Below, piece after piece: positions 17,869-26,733 of a DNA stretch of 61,703 nucleotides (position 1 is its first letter; every line of letters starts with the position of its first letter). The stretch spans positions 1 through 61,703 of the forward strand of contig CAJFVT010000149.1 of NCBI GenBank assembly GCA_904420525.1, read 5' to 3'. The stretch comes from an uncultured Clostridia bacterium. Lineage in GTDB: Bacteria; Bacillota; Clostridia; UBA1381. Below the pieces are notes generated by a model. It was given only the letters and a program-made list of their open reading frames with translations, searched no databases and was not told the DNA's origin. Position numbers and translations under genes: made by a program.

Positions 17869-19785
17869 TTATTTTTTCTTTACTATCTTTCTTTTTAAAA
17901 TCATTGCAGAATTTCCGTCAATAGGCACGCTCAGAGTGTAGTCCATATCACTGAACTGCTGCTTCTGAGTGTGATACACCATCTTATTGATCTTTCTGTT
18001 CCCGCCGAATTCAGTTGAATTCGAATGCAGTATCACCTCATAATCGCCCTCGTACGGAACGCCGAGCTTATAATTCTGCCTGTCGCACGGCGTGAAATTA
18101 GCGGCTACCACCAGCAGCTCCGTTGCTCTCTTACCGCGCCTTATATAGGATACCACCGAATTTTCGCTGTCCGCCTCATTTATCCATCTGAAACCGTCCC
18201 AGCTCTGCTCAAGCTCCCAAAGCGCCTTGCTTTCGAGATAGAGATGATTGAGTGTTTTTATATATTCATGGAGTTTTTTATGCGGCTCCATATCCAGAAC
18301 ATTCCACTCAAGCTGATCATCGTAACGCCATTCAAGGAATTGACCTATTTCACCTCCCATAAACATAAGTTTTTTACCCGGCATCGTCATGAAGTATGTC
18401 AGAAATGTTTTATATGACTCAAATTTTTCTTCGTACGTACCGTACATTTTATCTATCAGAGATTTCTTTCCATGCACGACCTCATCATGCGAGAGAGGCA
18501 GTATGAAATTCTCTGAATATGCATACATCATAAGGAACGTGAGGAGGGAATGATTATCCTTTCTGAAATACGGATCCATCGAAACATATCGAAGAGTGTC
18601 GTTCATCCAGCCCATATTCCATTTGAAATTGAAGCCCAGACCGTCATTCTCGGGCGGAGCCGTAACAAGCGGCCACGCTGTTGACTCCTCCGCTATCATC
18701 ACGAAGCCCGGCGATTCAACACCCATGATCTTGTTTATCTTCCGGAGCAGGTCGACTGCTTCAAGGTTTCCGTTTCCGCCGTATTTATTCGCTACCCATT
18801 CCCCGTCTTTTCTCGAATAGTCACGGTAGAGCATTGACGAAACAGCATCAACCCTGAGTCCGTCCATATGGTATTCCTCGGCCCAGAAATGCGCTGAAGA
18901 CGAAAGAAAAGAGATCACCTCGCCCTTGGCAAAGTCAAACACCATGGTCCCCCAATCCTTATGCTCACCCTCGCGCCAGTCGGCATACTCATAGCACGGC
19001 GTTCCGTCAAACAGTCTGAGTCCGTGAGCATCGCGCGGGAAGTGCGCCGGCACCCAGTCCATTATTACAGCTATGCCTGCCTTATGACACTTGTTCACAA
19101 AGCTTTTAAGCTGTTCGGGGGTTCCGTAACGCGAGGTTGCGGCGAAGTATCCTGTGACCTGATATCCCCATGATCCGTCGAACGGATATTCCGTCAATGG
19201 CATCAGCTCAAGATGTGTATAGCCCATATCCTTAAGATACGGTATCAGCTCATCCGCAAGCTCTTCATAATTATAGAAGGTCCCGTCCTCATGTATCTTC
19301 CATGAACCGGCATGACATTCATAAATATTCATCGGCTGATGGATACTGTCGCGTTTAGCACGTTTTTTCAGCCAGTTTTTATCGCTCCATTTAAAATCCC
19401 CCCCGTCATATACCTCCGACGCCGTACCCGGTCTCAGCTCACATCTTGCAGCATACGGATCAGAACGCATATACACGGTATCATCAGGAGCAGTTATGGC
19501 ATACTTATACAAATCCCCGTTTTTGAAATCCGAAAAAAATCCATACCATATCCCGGTTTCCCCGTACCGGCAAAGCTCCTTGCCGCTGCCGCTCCATCCA
19601 TTTGAATCACATGCGATCTTTACGTCCTTAGCGTTAGGCGCCCACACCGCAAATCTCCATCCGTCCACCCCATTCTCCTGCATACGGTGAACTCCAAGCA
19701 GCTCGTACGATCTGAAATTGTCCCCGGAATTGAACAAATAGGTCTGGAAATCACTTATTCCAAAGATCTCTTTTTTGTCTTCCAT
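17869..19785 (-). CDS. glgB: 1,4-alpha-glucan branching enzyme, 638 aa
   Basis: GlgB cuts an alpha-1,4 chain and rejoins it as an alpha-1,6 branch. A CBM48-type N-domain (about 25-120, with [14 protein letters not shown]) precedes the GH13 barrel. Seen are the nucleophile D313 in [10 protein letters not shown], the acid/base E366 in VMIAEEST, and the third acid in [14 protein letters not shown] chose the ATG at 19785. A GTG 9 nt further upstream is in frame but lies inside the ribosome site GAGGTG, which is spaced 6 nt from this ATG. It heads the synthesis operon, with a TTTACT-N17-TATAAT promoter about 90 bp upstream. Confidence 0.96.
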   Translation of the reverse strand: MEDKKEIFGISDFQTYLFNSGDNFRSYELLGVHRMQENGVDGWRFAVWAPNAKDVKIACDSNGWSGSGKELCRYGETGIWYGFFSDFKNGDLYKYAITAPDDTVYMRSDPYAARCELRPGTASEVYDGGDFKWSDKNWLKKRAKRDSIHQPMNIYECHAGSWKIHEDGTFYNYEELADELIPYLKDMGYTHLELMPLTEYPFDGSWGYQVTGYFAATSRYGTPEQLKSFVNKCHKAGIAVIMDWVPAHFPRDAHGLRLFDGTPCYEYADWREGEHKDWGTMVFDFAKGEVISFLSSSAHFWAEEYHMDGLRVDAVSSMLYRDYSRKDGEWVANKYGGNGNLEAVDLLRKINKIMGVESPGFVMIAEESTAWPLVTAPPENDGLGFNFKWNMGWMNDTLRYVSMDPYFRKDNHSLLTFLMMYAYSENFILPLSHDEVVHGKKSLIDKMYGTYEEKFESYKTFLTYFMTMPGKKLMFMGGEIGQFLEWRYDDQLEWNVLDMEPHKKLHEYIKTLNHLYLESKALWELEQSWDGFRWINEADSENSVVSYIRRGKRATELLVVAANFTPCDRQNYKLGVPYEGDYEVILHSNSTEFGGNRKINKMVYHTQKQQFSDMDYTLSVPIDGNSAMILKRKIVKKK

Positions 19786-19875
19786 CAATTTCACCTCACT
19801 ATTAATACAGAATAAACTTTCATATCAAGGGAGTTCAACTGCAGACAGTTTTTCCCCAAAGATCATTCTATGTTA

Positions 19876-19904
19876 ATTATAACACAAAATACTTTGTGAG
19901 TAAA
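19876..19904 (-). promoter_or_regulatory. Promoter of glgB-glgC-glgD with an internal palindrome
   Basis: On the minus strand TTTACT (19904-19899) and TATAAT (19881-19876) are 17 nt apart. The spacer holds CACAAA-N4-TTTGTG (19883-19898), a perfect 6-bp inverted repeat placed as an operator would be. The 619-bp gap 19786-20404 between glgB and rny also holds the rny promoter and leader. The stretch 19905-20121 is AT-rich and shows only a small hairpin near 20060-20088. Confidence 0.6.
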
Positions 19905-20121
19905 GACTATATTTTCAATAAAATTATTTCTTTTTTTTAGTCAAACCGCTTAAAAATTGTGCTAAATATCCATAAATATACTGATTTATACGTTATTTAG
20001 ACGGTTTTTATATATTTTTGAGGTATTTTCAATAATAATTACGAAAAATGCACTGCCTCGGCATACATTCGCGCCAAAGCGTTATGCCCAACAAAAAGTG
20101 TGTGTATTTTTAATAAAAATC

Positions 20122-20150
20122 TTGACATTTGACTTAAAATATTATAAAAT
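20122..20150 (+). promoter_or_regulatory. Promoter of rny
   Basis: TTGACA (20122-20127) and TAAAAT (20145-20150) are 17 nt apart, about 250 bp before the rny start, implying a long leader. Confidence 0.7.
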
Positions 20151-20156
20151 ATATAT

Positions 20157-20404
20157 GCTTAATGTTCTTTAAAAATAGTTTTCTGTATATTTTACAGTAA
20201 TTGCAGCCGCACAAAGGTTTAACAGGTGTTCTGTGACGGTTGCTTACAAAGACGGCACACGCGCCCTACACCTGCACGGCGCCCTGCCGCCGGAATATAC
20301 TTTTAATGAAATAGATGACATATCATTATAAAAGATAGCAACCATTATTGACAGGTTCACCTCCATAGTTTGTGCGGATATAGAAAGTCACATAATATAC
20401 GGGG
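20157..20404 (+). promoter_or_regulatory. Long, GC-rich, possibly pseudoknotted 5' leader of rny
   Basis: About 248 nt lie between the promoter and the start codon. CAGGTGT (20223-20229) is complementary to ACACCTG (20268-20274). GGTTGCT (20238-20244), inside that loop, is complementary to AGCAACC (20337-20343) outside it. Together these would make a pseudoknot. CGGC/GCCG (20277-20289) forms a further hairpin. No known riboswitch was recognised. It could be an autoregulatory leader of RNase Y or a small RNA. Confidence 0.4.
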
Positions 20405-21988
20405 GTGTTTAAAATAACTGTAATAATCTTAAGTGCAGTCATTTTTATAGTGGCTGCAGCCGGAGTGTTCGCTGGTATCACCGCTTACAAAAAGGGGTTT
20501 TCTGCCGGTATCGAACACAGAAAACAAATTGCAGAAGCACAATTCGGCTCTGCTGAGGAAAAGGCAAAGGCCATAGTTGCCGATGCCGAGCGCGCCGCTG
20601 ACTCAAAAAAGCGCGAGGCTTTGCTTGAGGCCAAGGAGGAAAATCAAAAGCTGCGGCAGGAGCTTGAAAAGGAGCTCAAGGATCGCAGAAGCGAGATCTC
20701 CCGTCAGGAACGGCGTATAAATCAGAAAGAGGAAGCTTTAGACAAAAAGACCGAAAACCTCGAAAGAAAGGAGCAGTCGCTCAACGGCAGGCTTCGGTCA
20801 TTGGATAAAAAGGAGCATGAAATAGCAGAAATCAAGCAGAAGCAGACAGATGAGCTGGAACGCATTTCCGGTATGACGCGCGATGAGGCGAAGGAGAGCC
20901 TTATCCGCGAAATAGAGGTCAGCGCAAGGCATGATGCTGCTGTTATGGTTAAAGAAATTGAGCAAGAGGCAAAGGATACCGCAGAGAAAAAGGCTAAGAA
21001 TATTGTTGCAATGTCCATTCAAAAGGTAGCCGCGGATCATGTTGCCGAAACGACCGTTTCTGTCGTTAATCTGCCAAGCGATGAGATGAAAGGACGTATA
21101 ATAGGCCGCGAGGGCAGGAATATACGAACGCTTGAAACGCTTACCGGAGTTGATCTGATAATCGATGATACTCCTGAGGCTGTTATAGTTTCAAGCTTCG
21201 ATCCGATCCGCCGCGAGGTCGCAAAGCTGTCACTCGAAAAGCTTATCGTTGACGGAAGAATACATCCCGCAAGGATAGAGGAAACGGTTGAAAAATCGCG
21301 TAAGGAAGTTGACGCTATAATAAAGCAGGAGGGCGAGAACGCAGCGTTCACCACAGGAGTCCACGGGCTTCATCCTGAGCTTATAAAGCTTATAGGTAAG
21401 CTTAGATACAGGACAAGCTATGGTCAGAATGTACTCAAGCACTCGATAGAGGTAGCACAGCTTGCGGGAGTAATGGCAGGCGAGCTGGGCTGTGACGTGA
21501 CCCTTGCAAAAAGAGCCGGACTGCTCCACGATATAGGCAAGGCAGTAGACCATGAGGTCGAGGGCTCGCACGTTACGATCGGCGCGGACATAGCAAAAAA
21601 ATTCCGTGAAAACAAGGATGTTATCCATGCGATCATGGCTCATCACGGAGATGTTGAACCGCAGACGATAGTCGCAACGCTAGTACAGGCCGCCGATGCC
21701 ATATCCGCAGCGAGACCCGGCGCAAGACGCGAAAATCTTGAAACATACATAAAACGTCTGCAGAAGCTCGAAGAGATATCAAACAGCTTCGACGGTGTTG
21801 AAAAGTCTTTCGCAATACAGGCCGGACGCGAGATAAGGATAATGGTCAAGCCCGAAGCGGTAAACGATGACGGTATGATCATTGTAGCCAAGGAAATTGC
21901 AAAGAAAATCGAAAGCGAACTGGAATACCCCGGTCAGATAAAGGTAAGCCTTATAAGAGAGACCAGAGCGGTAGATTACGCTAAGTGA
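20405..21988 (+). CDS. rny: Ribonuclease Y, 527 aa
   Basis: RNase Y is the membrane-anchored endonuclease that starts mRNA decay in many Firmicutes. An N-terminal membrane helix (residues 3-25) is followed by a long charged coiled coil (about 45-200), then a KH domain ([17 protein letters not shown]). An HD domain follows, with the metal-binding pair in [14 protein letters not shown]. The C-terminal domain ends in [12 protein letters not shown]. The only start with a full N-terminus is GTG at 20405, because an in-frame TAA lies 9 bp upstream. Its ribosome site is poor (GGGGG abutting the GTG), which suggests weak or leader-controlled translation. It is followed by a structured RNA and then ymdB, a pairing common in Firmicutes. 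Confidence 0.96.
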   Translation: MFKITVIILSAVIFIVAAAGVFAGITAYKKGFSAGIEHRKQIAEAQFGSAEEKAKAIVADAERAADSKKREALLEAKEENQKLRQELEKELKDRRSEISRQERRINQKEEALDKKTENLERKEQSLNGRLRSLDKKEHEIAEIKQKQTDELERISGMTRDEAKESLIREIEVSARHDAAVMVKEIEQEAKDTAEKKAKNIVAMSIQKVAADHVAETTVSVVNLPSDEMKGRIIGREGRNIRTLETLTGVDLIIDDTPEAVIVSSFDPIRREVAKLSLEKLIVDGRIHPARIEETVEKSRKEVDAIIKQEGENAAFTTGVHGLHPELIKLIGKLRYRTSYGQNVLKHSIEVAQLAGVMAGELGCDVTLAKRAGLLHDIGKAVDHEVEGSHVTIGADIAKKFRENKDVIHAIMAHHGDVEPQTIVATLVQAADAISAARPGARRENLETYIKRLQKLEEISNSFDGVEKSFAIQAGREIRIMVKPEAVNDDGMIIVAKEIAKKIESELEYPGQIKVSLIRETRAVDYAK

Positions 21989-22019
21989 TCCGGTTCCGAA
22001 AAAGAAAAAAAGCAAAATG

Positions 22020-22124
22020 AGGAGCATCCGCCGGATGACGCCCGCGTTCCCCTTGTACGATAAAGGTGCATCGGTTAAACGAATGTGGCGCAGCTTCTAC
22101 CCCGTCCGGCACGCTCCTTTTTTA
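22020..22124 (+). ncRNA. Structured RNA with U-tract between rny and ymdB, class unknown
   Basis: The transcript would fold into nested helices. GGAGC (from 22021) pairs with GCTCC just before TTTTTT. GCCGGATG (from 22030) pairs with CGTCCGGC near 22110, an 8-bp helix with one G-U pair. Inside that, CGCC pairs with GGCG, leaving an asymmetric loop that contains CAGCTTCTACCC. An inner CCTT-AAGG hairpin completes it. The outer helix plus T6 is an intrinsic terminator. This is more elaborate than a plain terminator and precedes ymdB by only 33 nt, so it may be a cis-regulatory element or a processed small RNA. I compared it mentally with purine, ZTP, THF, glutamine and c-di-GMP riboswitches and found no convincing match. 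Confidence 0.45.
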
Positions 22125-22156
22125 TTAACGGAATAATTCCTTAGAAAGGATATTAA

Positions 22157-22936
22157 ATGAAAATACTTTGTATAGGCGATATCGTCAGCAGGACCGGAAG
22201 AGATATGCTCTTTAAATATGTTGACGATTTCAAATACGGCACGGATATAGACTTTGTTATAGCCAATGCCGAAAACTCCAACCACGGCAGAGGCATGACC
22301 CGCCGCTGTTATGATGAAATGTCCGGCGCGGGAGTGGATTTTTTCACGCTCGGCAACCATACCTGGGGCGCAAAGGATATAGTGGATATACTTGACAATG
22401 AGGACAATGTTATACGTCCGCTGAATTTTCCCGGAAAAGTGCCGGGCAGAGGCAGCGCTGTCGTCAGGACCGCATCGGGTGTCCCCATCGGCATAATAAA
22501 CCTCATAGGCCAGACGAACATGGCTCCATGCAACTCGCCTTTTGAGGCGGCGGAGCGCGAAATAAAAAAGCTGTCGGATAAGGTAAGGATAATCCTTGTC
22601 GATTTCCACGCAGAGGTGACATCGGAAAAAATGGCTATGGGCTATTTTCTTGACGGAAAAGTCAGCGCGGTATTCGGCACTCATACGCATATCCAGACCT
22701 CCGATTCAAAAATACTCCCGAACGGGACGGGATATATTACCGATCTTGGAATGACAGGTCCGGCCGATTCAATACTCGGTATGAACAAGAATATAATAAT
22801 AAACCGTTTTCTGACGGGCATGCCGCAGAAATTTGAGATCGCAAACGGCAAAGGCCAATTCTGCGGCTGCATATTCACGATAGATGAAGACAGCGGCAGA
22901 TGCACAAATGTTGAAAGGCTGTTTATTTATGAATAA
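22157..22936 (+). CDS. ymdB: YmdB-family metallophosphoesterase (cyclic nucleotide phosphodiesterase), 259 aa
   Basis: YmdB hydrolyses 2',3'- and 3',5'-cyclic nucleotides in Bacillus subtilis and affects biofilm and motility genes. It is a dinuclear metal enzyme. Seen are the ligand motifs GDIVSRTGR (8-16), ANAENSNHG, FTLGNHTWG, ILVDFHAE and FGTHTHIQT, in the canonical order. The length equals the family norm. An AGAAAGGAT ribosome site precedes the ATG. It follows rny across the structured element at 22020-22124, so its expression may be uncoupled from rny by that element. A strong terminator follows. Confidence 0.95.
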   Translation: MKILCIGDIVSRTGRDMLFKYVDDFKYGTDIDFVIANAENSNHGRGMTRRCYDEMSGAGVDFFTLGNHTWGAKDIVDILDNEDNVIRPLNFPGKVPGRGSAVVRTASGVPIGIINLIGQTNMAPCNSPFEAAEREIKKLSDKVRIILVDFHAEVTSEKMAMGYFLDGKVSAVFGTHTHIQTSDSKILPNGTGYITDLGMTGPADSILGMNKNIIINRFLTGMPQKFEIANGKGQFCGCIFTIDEDSGRCTNVERLFIYE

Positions 22937-22938
22937 AG

Positions 22939-22993
22939 AAATCCGGAAGATCAGCTGCGTTCCGATAAAGTCTCACGATCTTCCGGATTTTTT
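22939..22993 (+). terminator. Rho-independent terminator of ymdB
   Basis: A perfect 14-bp stem (AAATCCGGAAGATC / GATCTTCCGGATTT) with a 24-nt loop ends in TTTTTT, starting 3 bp past the stop codon. Confidence 0.9.
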
Positions 22994-23023
22994 GCATTTT
23001 ACAGAAGTTTTTTCTTTTATCTA

Positions 23024-23052
23024 TTGCATTTTGACATAAAAGGTGTTATAAT
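23024..23052 (+). promoter_or_regulatory. Extended -10 promoter of the alcohol dehydrogenase gene
   Basis: TTGCAT (23024-23029) and TATAAT (23047-23052) are 17 nt apart, and TGT before the -10 makes it an extended -10. The nearer TTGACA at 23031 is only 10 nt from the -10 and is not used in this reading. Confidence 0.7.
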
Positions 23053-23058
23053 GTGTTT

Positions 23059-23076
23059 GTGTTAAAAAAATAACAC
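23059..23076. promoter_or_regulatory. Rex-like operator at the alcohol dehydrogenase transcription start
   Basis: GTGTTA-A6-TAACAC is a perfect inverted repeat that fits the clostridial Rex consensus TTGTTAA-N4-TTAACAA at 11 of 14 positions. It lies just after the -10, over the expected start site, where a bound repressor would block transcription. Rex senses the NADH/NAD+ ratio and represses fermentative dehydrogenases in relatives. Confidence 0.65.
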
Positions 23077-23154
23077 TCGACTTTTTCAAATCAAGGTCAT
23101 TGTTCAATAAAATTTTACAATGACCCGTTCAAATTCTTAAGGAGGATTTTTGCA

Positions 23155-24339
23155 ATGTCAAAAAGATTTACATTACCAAGAGACTTGTATTACGGCAAAG
23201 ACGCTCTTGAGACTCTCAAAACTCTTGAAGGAAAGAAAGCAATAGTTGTTACCGGCGGCAGCTCAATGAGGCGCGGCGGCTTCCTCGGCAAAACAGAAGA
23301 ATATCTTAAGGAAGCCGGAATGGAGGTACGGCTGTTTGAAGGCGTTGAGCCTGATCCATCTGTAGAAACAGTAATGAAGGGCGCGGCGGCGATGACAGAA
23401 TTCCAGCCGGACTGGATCGTTGCGATCGGCGGCGGCTCGCCTATAGACGCAGCAAAGGCTATGTGGGCATTTTATGAGTACCCCGACACGACCTTTGAGG
23501 CTCTCTGCACACCGTTCAATTTCCCGAAGCTCAGAACAAAGGCTAAATTCTGTGCTATCCCTTCGACCTCAGGCACAGCTACGGAGGTAACGGCTTTCTC
23601 AGTAATAACGGATTACGCAAAGGGCGTTAAATACCCGCTTGCCGATTTTGAGATCACACCTGATGTTGCCATAGTAGATCCGGCGCTCGTTGAAACTCTT
23701 CCGCCGAAGCAGGTCGCTTATACCGGCATGGACGCGCTTACACACGCGATCGAGGCATACGTTTCAACACTCAACAGCCCGTTTACAGATCCGCTTGCAA
23801 TAAAGGCGATCGAAATGGTATTTGACTATCTGCCTCAGTCATACAATCTTGATATGGACGCAAGAGAGCAGATGCACTATGCGCAGTGTCTTGCAGGACA
23901 GGCATTCTCAAACGCGCTCCTCGGCATAGTTCACTCGATGGCGCACAAGACCGGAGCTGCTTTCTCGACAGGTCACATCCCGCACGGATGCGCTAACGCT
24001 ATATATCTTCCGTACGTTATAAAATACAACGCTCATGAGCCTGAGGCTATGAGAAGATATGCTGATATAGCAAGAAGAGTTGGTCTCGGCGGCACATCTG
24101 AAAAAGCACAAGTAAACGCACTTATCGCTAAGATCGAGGACTTCAACCGTCAGCTCAATATACCCAAGACTCTTAAGGAGTTCGGCGTAAACGAGGATGA
24201 GTTCAAGGAGAAGCTCGATAATATAGCAGAGCTTGCAGTAGGCGACGCATGCACAGGCTCAAATCCGAGAAGCATAACGCCGGAACAGATGGCTAAGCTG
24301 CTTACATGTACATATTACGGTACAGAAGTAGATTTCTGA
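23155..24339 (+). CDS. Iron-containing alcohol dehydrogenase, 394 aa
   Basis: This is a group III Fe-dependent alcohol dehydrogenase that interconverts aldehydes or ketones and alcohols with NAD(P)H, probably recycling NADH in fermentation. The N-domain has the dinucleotide site VAIGGGSPIDAAKAM. The metal ligands are in place: Asp and His in GMDALTHAIEAY, and two His 14 residues apart in HSMAHKTGAAFSTGH. The length is typical. AAGGAGG precedes the ATG at ideal spacing. It is a single-gene unit between two terminators, with an extended -10 promoter and a Rex-like operator. Butanol dehydrogenase, 1,3-propanediol dehydrogenase and ethanol dehydrogenase all share these motifs, so the substrate is open. 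Confidence 0.93.
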   Translation: MSKRFTLPRDLYYGKDALETLKTLEGKKAIVVTGGSSMRRGGFLGKTEEYLKEAGMEVRLFEGVEPDPSVETVMKGAAAMTEFQPDWIVAIGGGSPIDAAKAMWAFYEYPDTTFEALCTPFNFPKLRTKAKFCAIPSTSGTATEVTAFSVITDYAKGVKYPLADFEITPDVAIVDPALVETLPPKQVAYTGMDALTHAIEAYVSTLNSPFTDPLAIKAIEMVFDYLPQSYNLDMDAREQMHYAQCLAGQAFSNALLGIVHSMAHKTGAAFSTGHIPHGCANAIYLPYVIKYNAHEPEAMRRYADIARRVGLGGTSEKAQVNALIAKIEDFNRQLNIPKTLKEFGVNEDEFKEKLDNIAELAVGDACTGSNPRSITPEQMAKLLTCTYYGTEVDF

Positions 24340-24357
24340 TAAATACATTTAAAATAC

Positions 24358-24393
24358 AGGAGCAGTCCTTTTTGGGTCTGCTCCTATATTTTT
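24358..24393 (+). terminator. Terminator of the alcohol dehydrogenase gene
   Basis: AGGAGCAG / CTGCTCCT make an 8-bp stem with a 12-nt loop, followed by ATATTTTT, 19 bp past the stop. Confidence 0.85.
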
Positions 24394-24433
24394 GCCCGCA
24401 GACCCACTGCTGGCATTATCGAAAAAATTGATA

Positions 24434-24462
24434 TTGACAATACGACGTTATTAATGTAAAAT
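24434..24462 (+). promoter_or_regulatory. Promoter of the xpaC-telA pair
   Basis: TTGACA (24434-24439) and TAAAAT (24457-24462) with a 17-nt spacer, 24 bp before the start codon. Confidence 0.75.
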
Positions 24463-24486
24463 ATCATTAAAGGACGTGATATATAA

Positions 24487-25593
24487 ATGGATATAAATAA
24501 ATACAGCGATATGGCGGAAGATATAAAAAAGATGGTTTCCGATGCAGTCTCGTCGCAAAACTATGACAAGCTCGGTGAAAATATTTCAAGCATGGTAAAC
24601 ACCGCCGTGACCTCTGCCGGAGCAGGGATCAAGCAGGCGGTAAAAAACGGATTTTCACGTAACACGAGCACAGCAGAACGCGGTTATCCTCTAAATCCAT
24701 CAGCGCTTCCCGCAGGTTATGGAATGGTACCGCTCATACTTGGGATCGCCGGCGCCGCGGTGTTTTTCACTGCCGCATTCGCAGCCTTTGTCATCGGTTT
24801 GTTCAAATCGACGTTTATTCCCTCGGCATTCCTTGCGTGCTGCGCAGCTGCCTGCTGTATCATTTCTGTGCGAGGCTATAAATCGGCCCGCTTGAAAAAA
24901 AGGTTCAAGCGCTATTCACTGCTTATGAGCCGCGGCAAAAACTTTTTGATCGATGATATAGCCTCAGCATATCCGCTCGGCAGAAAGCAGGTATGCGCCG
25001 ATCTCGAAAAGCTTACAAAGCTCGGAGTGTTCCCGCAGGGACATATCACAAAAAAATACTTCATCTGTGACAATGAGACCTACGATCACTATACACGCTC
25101 GCTGGAAATTGAACAAAAGCTGATGAAGGATCCCGAAACAGCACAAAAGCTCTCTGAAACCAAAGCTTCCATCGAGCGCGGCAGGGAATATATAACCGGC
25201 ATCCGCAGTGCAAATGATATAATTATTGATAAGGAAATGTCAGACAAGCTTGACACTACGGAAGCTCTGTTAAGGAACATCTTCGACCGTCTAGAAAAGC
25301 GGCCTGAGCTTTTCAGCGAAGCTCGCAGGCTCATAGAATACTATCTTCCGATAACGCAAAAGCTGCTAAATGCCTATATAGATCTCAACAGGCATGAGAT
25401 CGAAACAGAAAATATAAAAAAATCGAAGCTTGAGATCGAAAGATCCATCGATTCGGTCAATACGGCTTTCTATAATTTATACAACGACCTGTTCCTCGAT
25501 GAAAAAGTGGATATAATATCGGATATATCCGTGCTCAATTCCATGTTCGCAAATGAGGGACTCAACAACAGCGACTTCAATAAGAAAGGATGA
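24487..25593 (+). CDS. xpaC: XpaC-like membrane protein (halogenated indolyl phosphate hydrolysis family), 368 aa
   Basis: The family was named for hydrolysis of 5-bromo-4-chloroindolyl phosphate in Bacillus, but its biochemical role is unclear. The N-terminal 75 residues are hydrophilic and partly amphipathic. Two membrane segments follow at about 80-130 (LILGIAGAAVFFTAAFAAFV and an Ala/Cys-rich stretch). The region 145-205 looks like a small winged-helix or PCI-like unit (FLIDDIASAYPLGRKQVCADLEKL). The rest is helical with a high charge. AAAGGA lies 11 nt before the ATG. Only 5 bp separate it from telA, the usual partner of this family, so the two probably act together at the membrane in response to toxic anions or envelope stress. 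Confidence 0.8.
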   Translation: MDINKYSDMAEDIKKMVSDAVSSQNYDKLGENISSMVNTAVTSAGAGIKQAVKNGFSRNTSTAERGYPLNPSALPAGYGMVPLILGIAGAAVFFTAAFAAFVIGLFKSTFIPSAFLACCAAACCIISVRGYKSARLKKRFKRYSLLMSRGKNFLIDDIASAYPLGRKQVCADLEKLTKLGVFPQGHITKKYFICDNETYDHYTRSLEIEQKLMKDPETAQKLSETKASIERGREYITGIRSANDIIIDKEMSDKLDTTEALLRNIFDRLEKRPELFSEARRLIEYYLPITQKLLNAYIDLNRHEIETENIKKSKLEIERSIDSVNTAFYNLYNDLFLDEKVDIISDISVLNSMFANEGLNNSDFNKKG

Positions 25594-25598
25594 TATGA

Positions 25599-26723
25599 AT
25601 GGAAATCGAGAAACCGTCACTCACACTCACACCGAATATTGAAACGGCTCCGGCTGAAAAAAAACCTGAGCCGCAAACAGCCGTGATCGATAAGGAGGAC
25701 ACTCTCACAGCTGAGGAAAAAGCGATGGTAGAAAGCTTTTCCCGCCAGATCGATATCAAAAATACGGCAATGGTAATGCAGTACGGAGCCGGAACGCAGC
25801 AAAAAATGGCCTCCTTCTCAGAAAAAGCGCTCGCCTCGGTAAGAACCAAGGAGCTTGGAGAGGTCGGAGATATGCTCACAGATATCGTCAAGGAGCTGCA
25901 GTCCTTTGACGCAGCCGATGATGATAAAGGCGGGATATTCAAGCTGTTCAGGAAGGGCGCGGATAAAATAGAGACCCTAAAGGGGAAATACAGCAAGGTC
26001 GAAGGCAATATAGACAGCGTTGTAGAAAGTCTTGAACATCACCAGATCCAGCTTATGAAGGATATCTCAAGCTTGGACCAGCTCTACGAGTCAAACCTTG
26101 TTTACTATAAAGAGCTTACTATGTACATCCTCGCAGGCAAAAAGAGTCTTGAAGCCTTCAGAGCGACCGAGCTCATGACCGCGCAGGAGAAGGCCGCTGC
26201 CAGCGGGCTTCCCGAGGACGCGCAGGCCGCTAAGGATCTCAGCGATATGGCAGATCGATTTGAAAAAAAGCTGCACGATCTTGAGCTTACTCGAATGATC
26301 GCAATACAAACGGCGCCTCAGATCCGCCTTATCCAGAGCAACGACACAGCCATGGCCGAAAAAATACAGTCAACTATAACTAACACTATACCTCTCTGGA
26401 AGAGTAGGATGGTCCTTGCCCTCGGCATCGCGCACGCGACAGAAGCTGCAAAGGCACAGCGCGCAGTCACAGACATGACGAATGAGCTGTTAAAAAAGAA
26501 CGCGCAGCTGCTTAAGCAGGCGTCTATCGATACCGCGCGCGAGACGGAGCGCGGCATAGTAGATATTGAAACGCTTTCTGAAACAAATGAGACCCTCATC
26601 TCAACGCTTGACGAGGTGCTGGCTATACAGGCCGAGGGACGACAAAAGCGGCATGACGCCGAAGCAGAGCTGGTAAGGATCGAGGACACGCTCAAAAATA
26701 AGCTGCTTGAAATGAGCAGATAA
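25599..26723 (+). CDS. telA: TelA/KlaA-family toxic anion resistance protein, 374 aa
   Basis: TelA-family proteins are associated with resistance to tellurite and other toxic anions, and to some cell-wall antimicrobials; the mechanism is not settled. The protein is soluble and almost wholly helical. An acidic N-terminal tail (1-45) precedes the family core. Seen are the signatures LDQLYESNLVYYKELTMYI, IAIQTAPQIRLIQSNDTAMA, and IPLWKSRMVLALGI, all strongly conserved. AAAGGATGA lies 9 nt before the ATG. It is translationally close to xpaC (5 bp) and is followed by a palindromic mini-element, then a patatin-like gene. Confidence 0.9.
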   Translation: MEIEKPSLTLTPNIETAPAEKKPEPQTAVIDKEDTLTAEEKAMVESFSRQIDIKNTAMVMQYGAGTQQKMASFSEKALASVRTKELGEVGDMLTDIVKELQSFDAADDDKGGIFKLFRKGADKIETLKGKYSKVEGNIDSVVESLEHHQIQLMKDISSLDQLYESNLVYYKELTMYILAGKKSLEAFRATELMTAQEKAAASGLPEDAQAAKDLSDMADRFEKKLHDLELTRMIAIQTAPQIRLIQSNDTAMAEKIQSTITNTIPLWKSRMVLALGIAHATEAAKAQRAVTDMTNELLKKNAQLLKQASIDTARETERGIVDIETLSETNETLISTLDEVLAIQAEGRQKRHDAEAELVRIEDTLKNKLLEMSR

Positions 26724-26733
26724 GCTCAAATAC

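Noticed and set aside
20348-20383. Second TTGACA close to rny as a near promoter
   Set aside because: The best -10 is 25 nt away, and other AT-rich candidates are too close.
23031-23036. TTGACA next to the alcohol dehydrogenase -10
   Set aside because: It is only 10 nt from TATAAT; the TTGCAT at 23024 has the correct 17-nt spacing.
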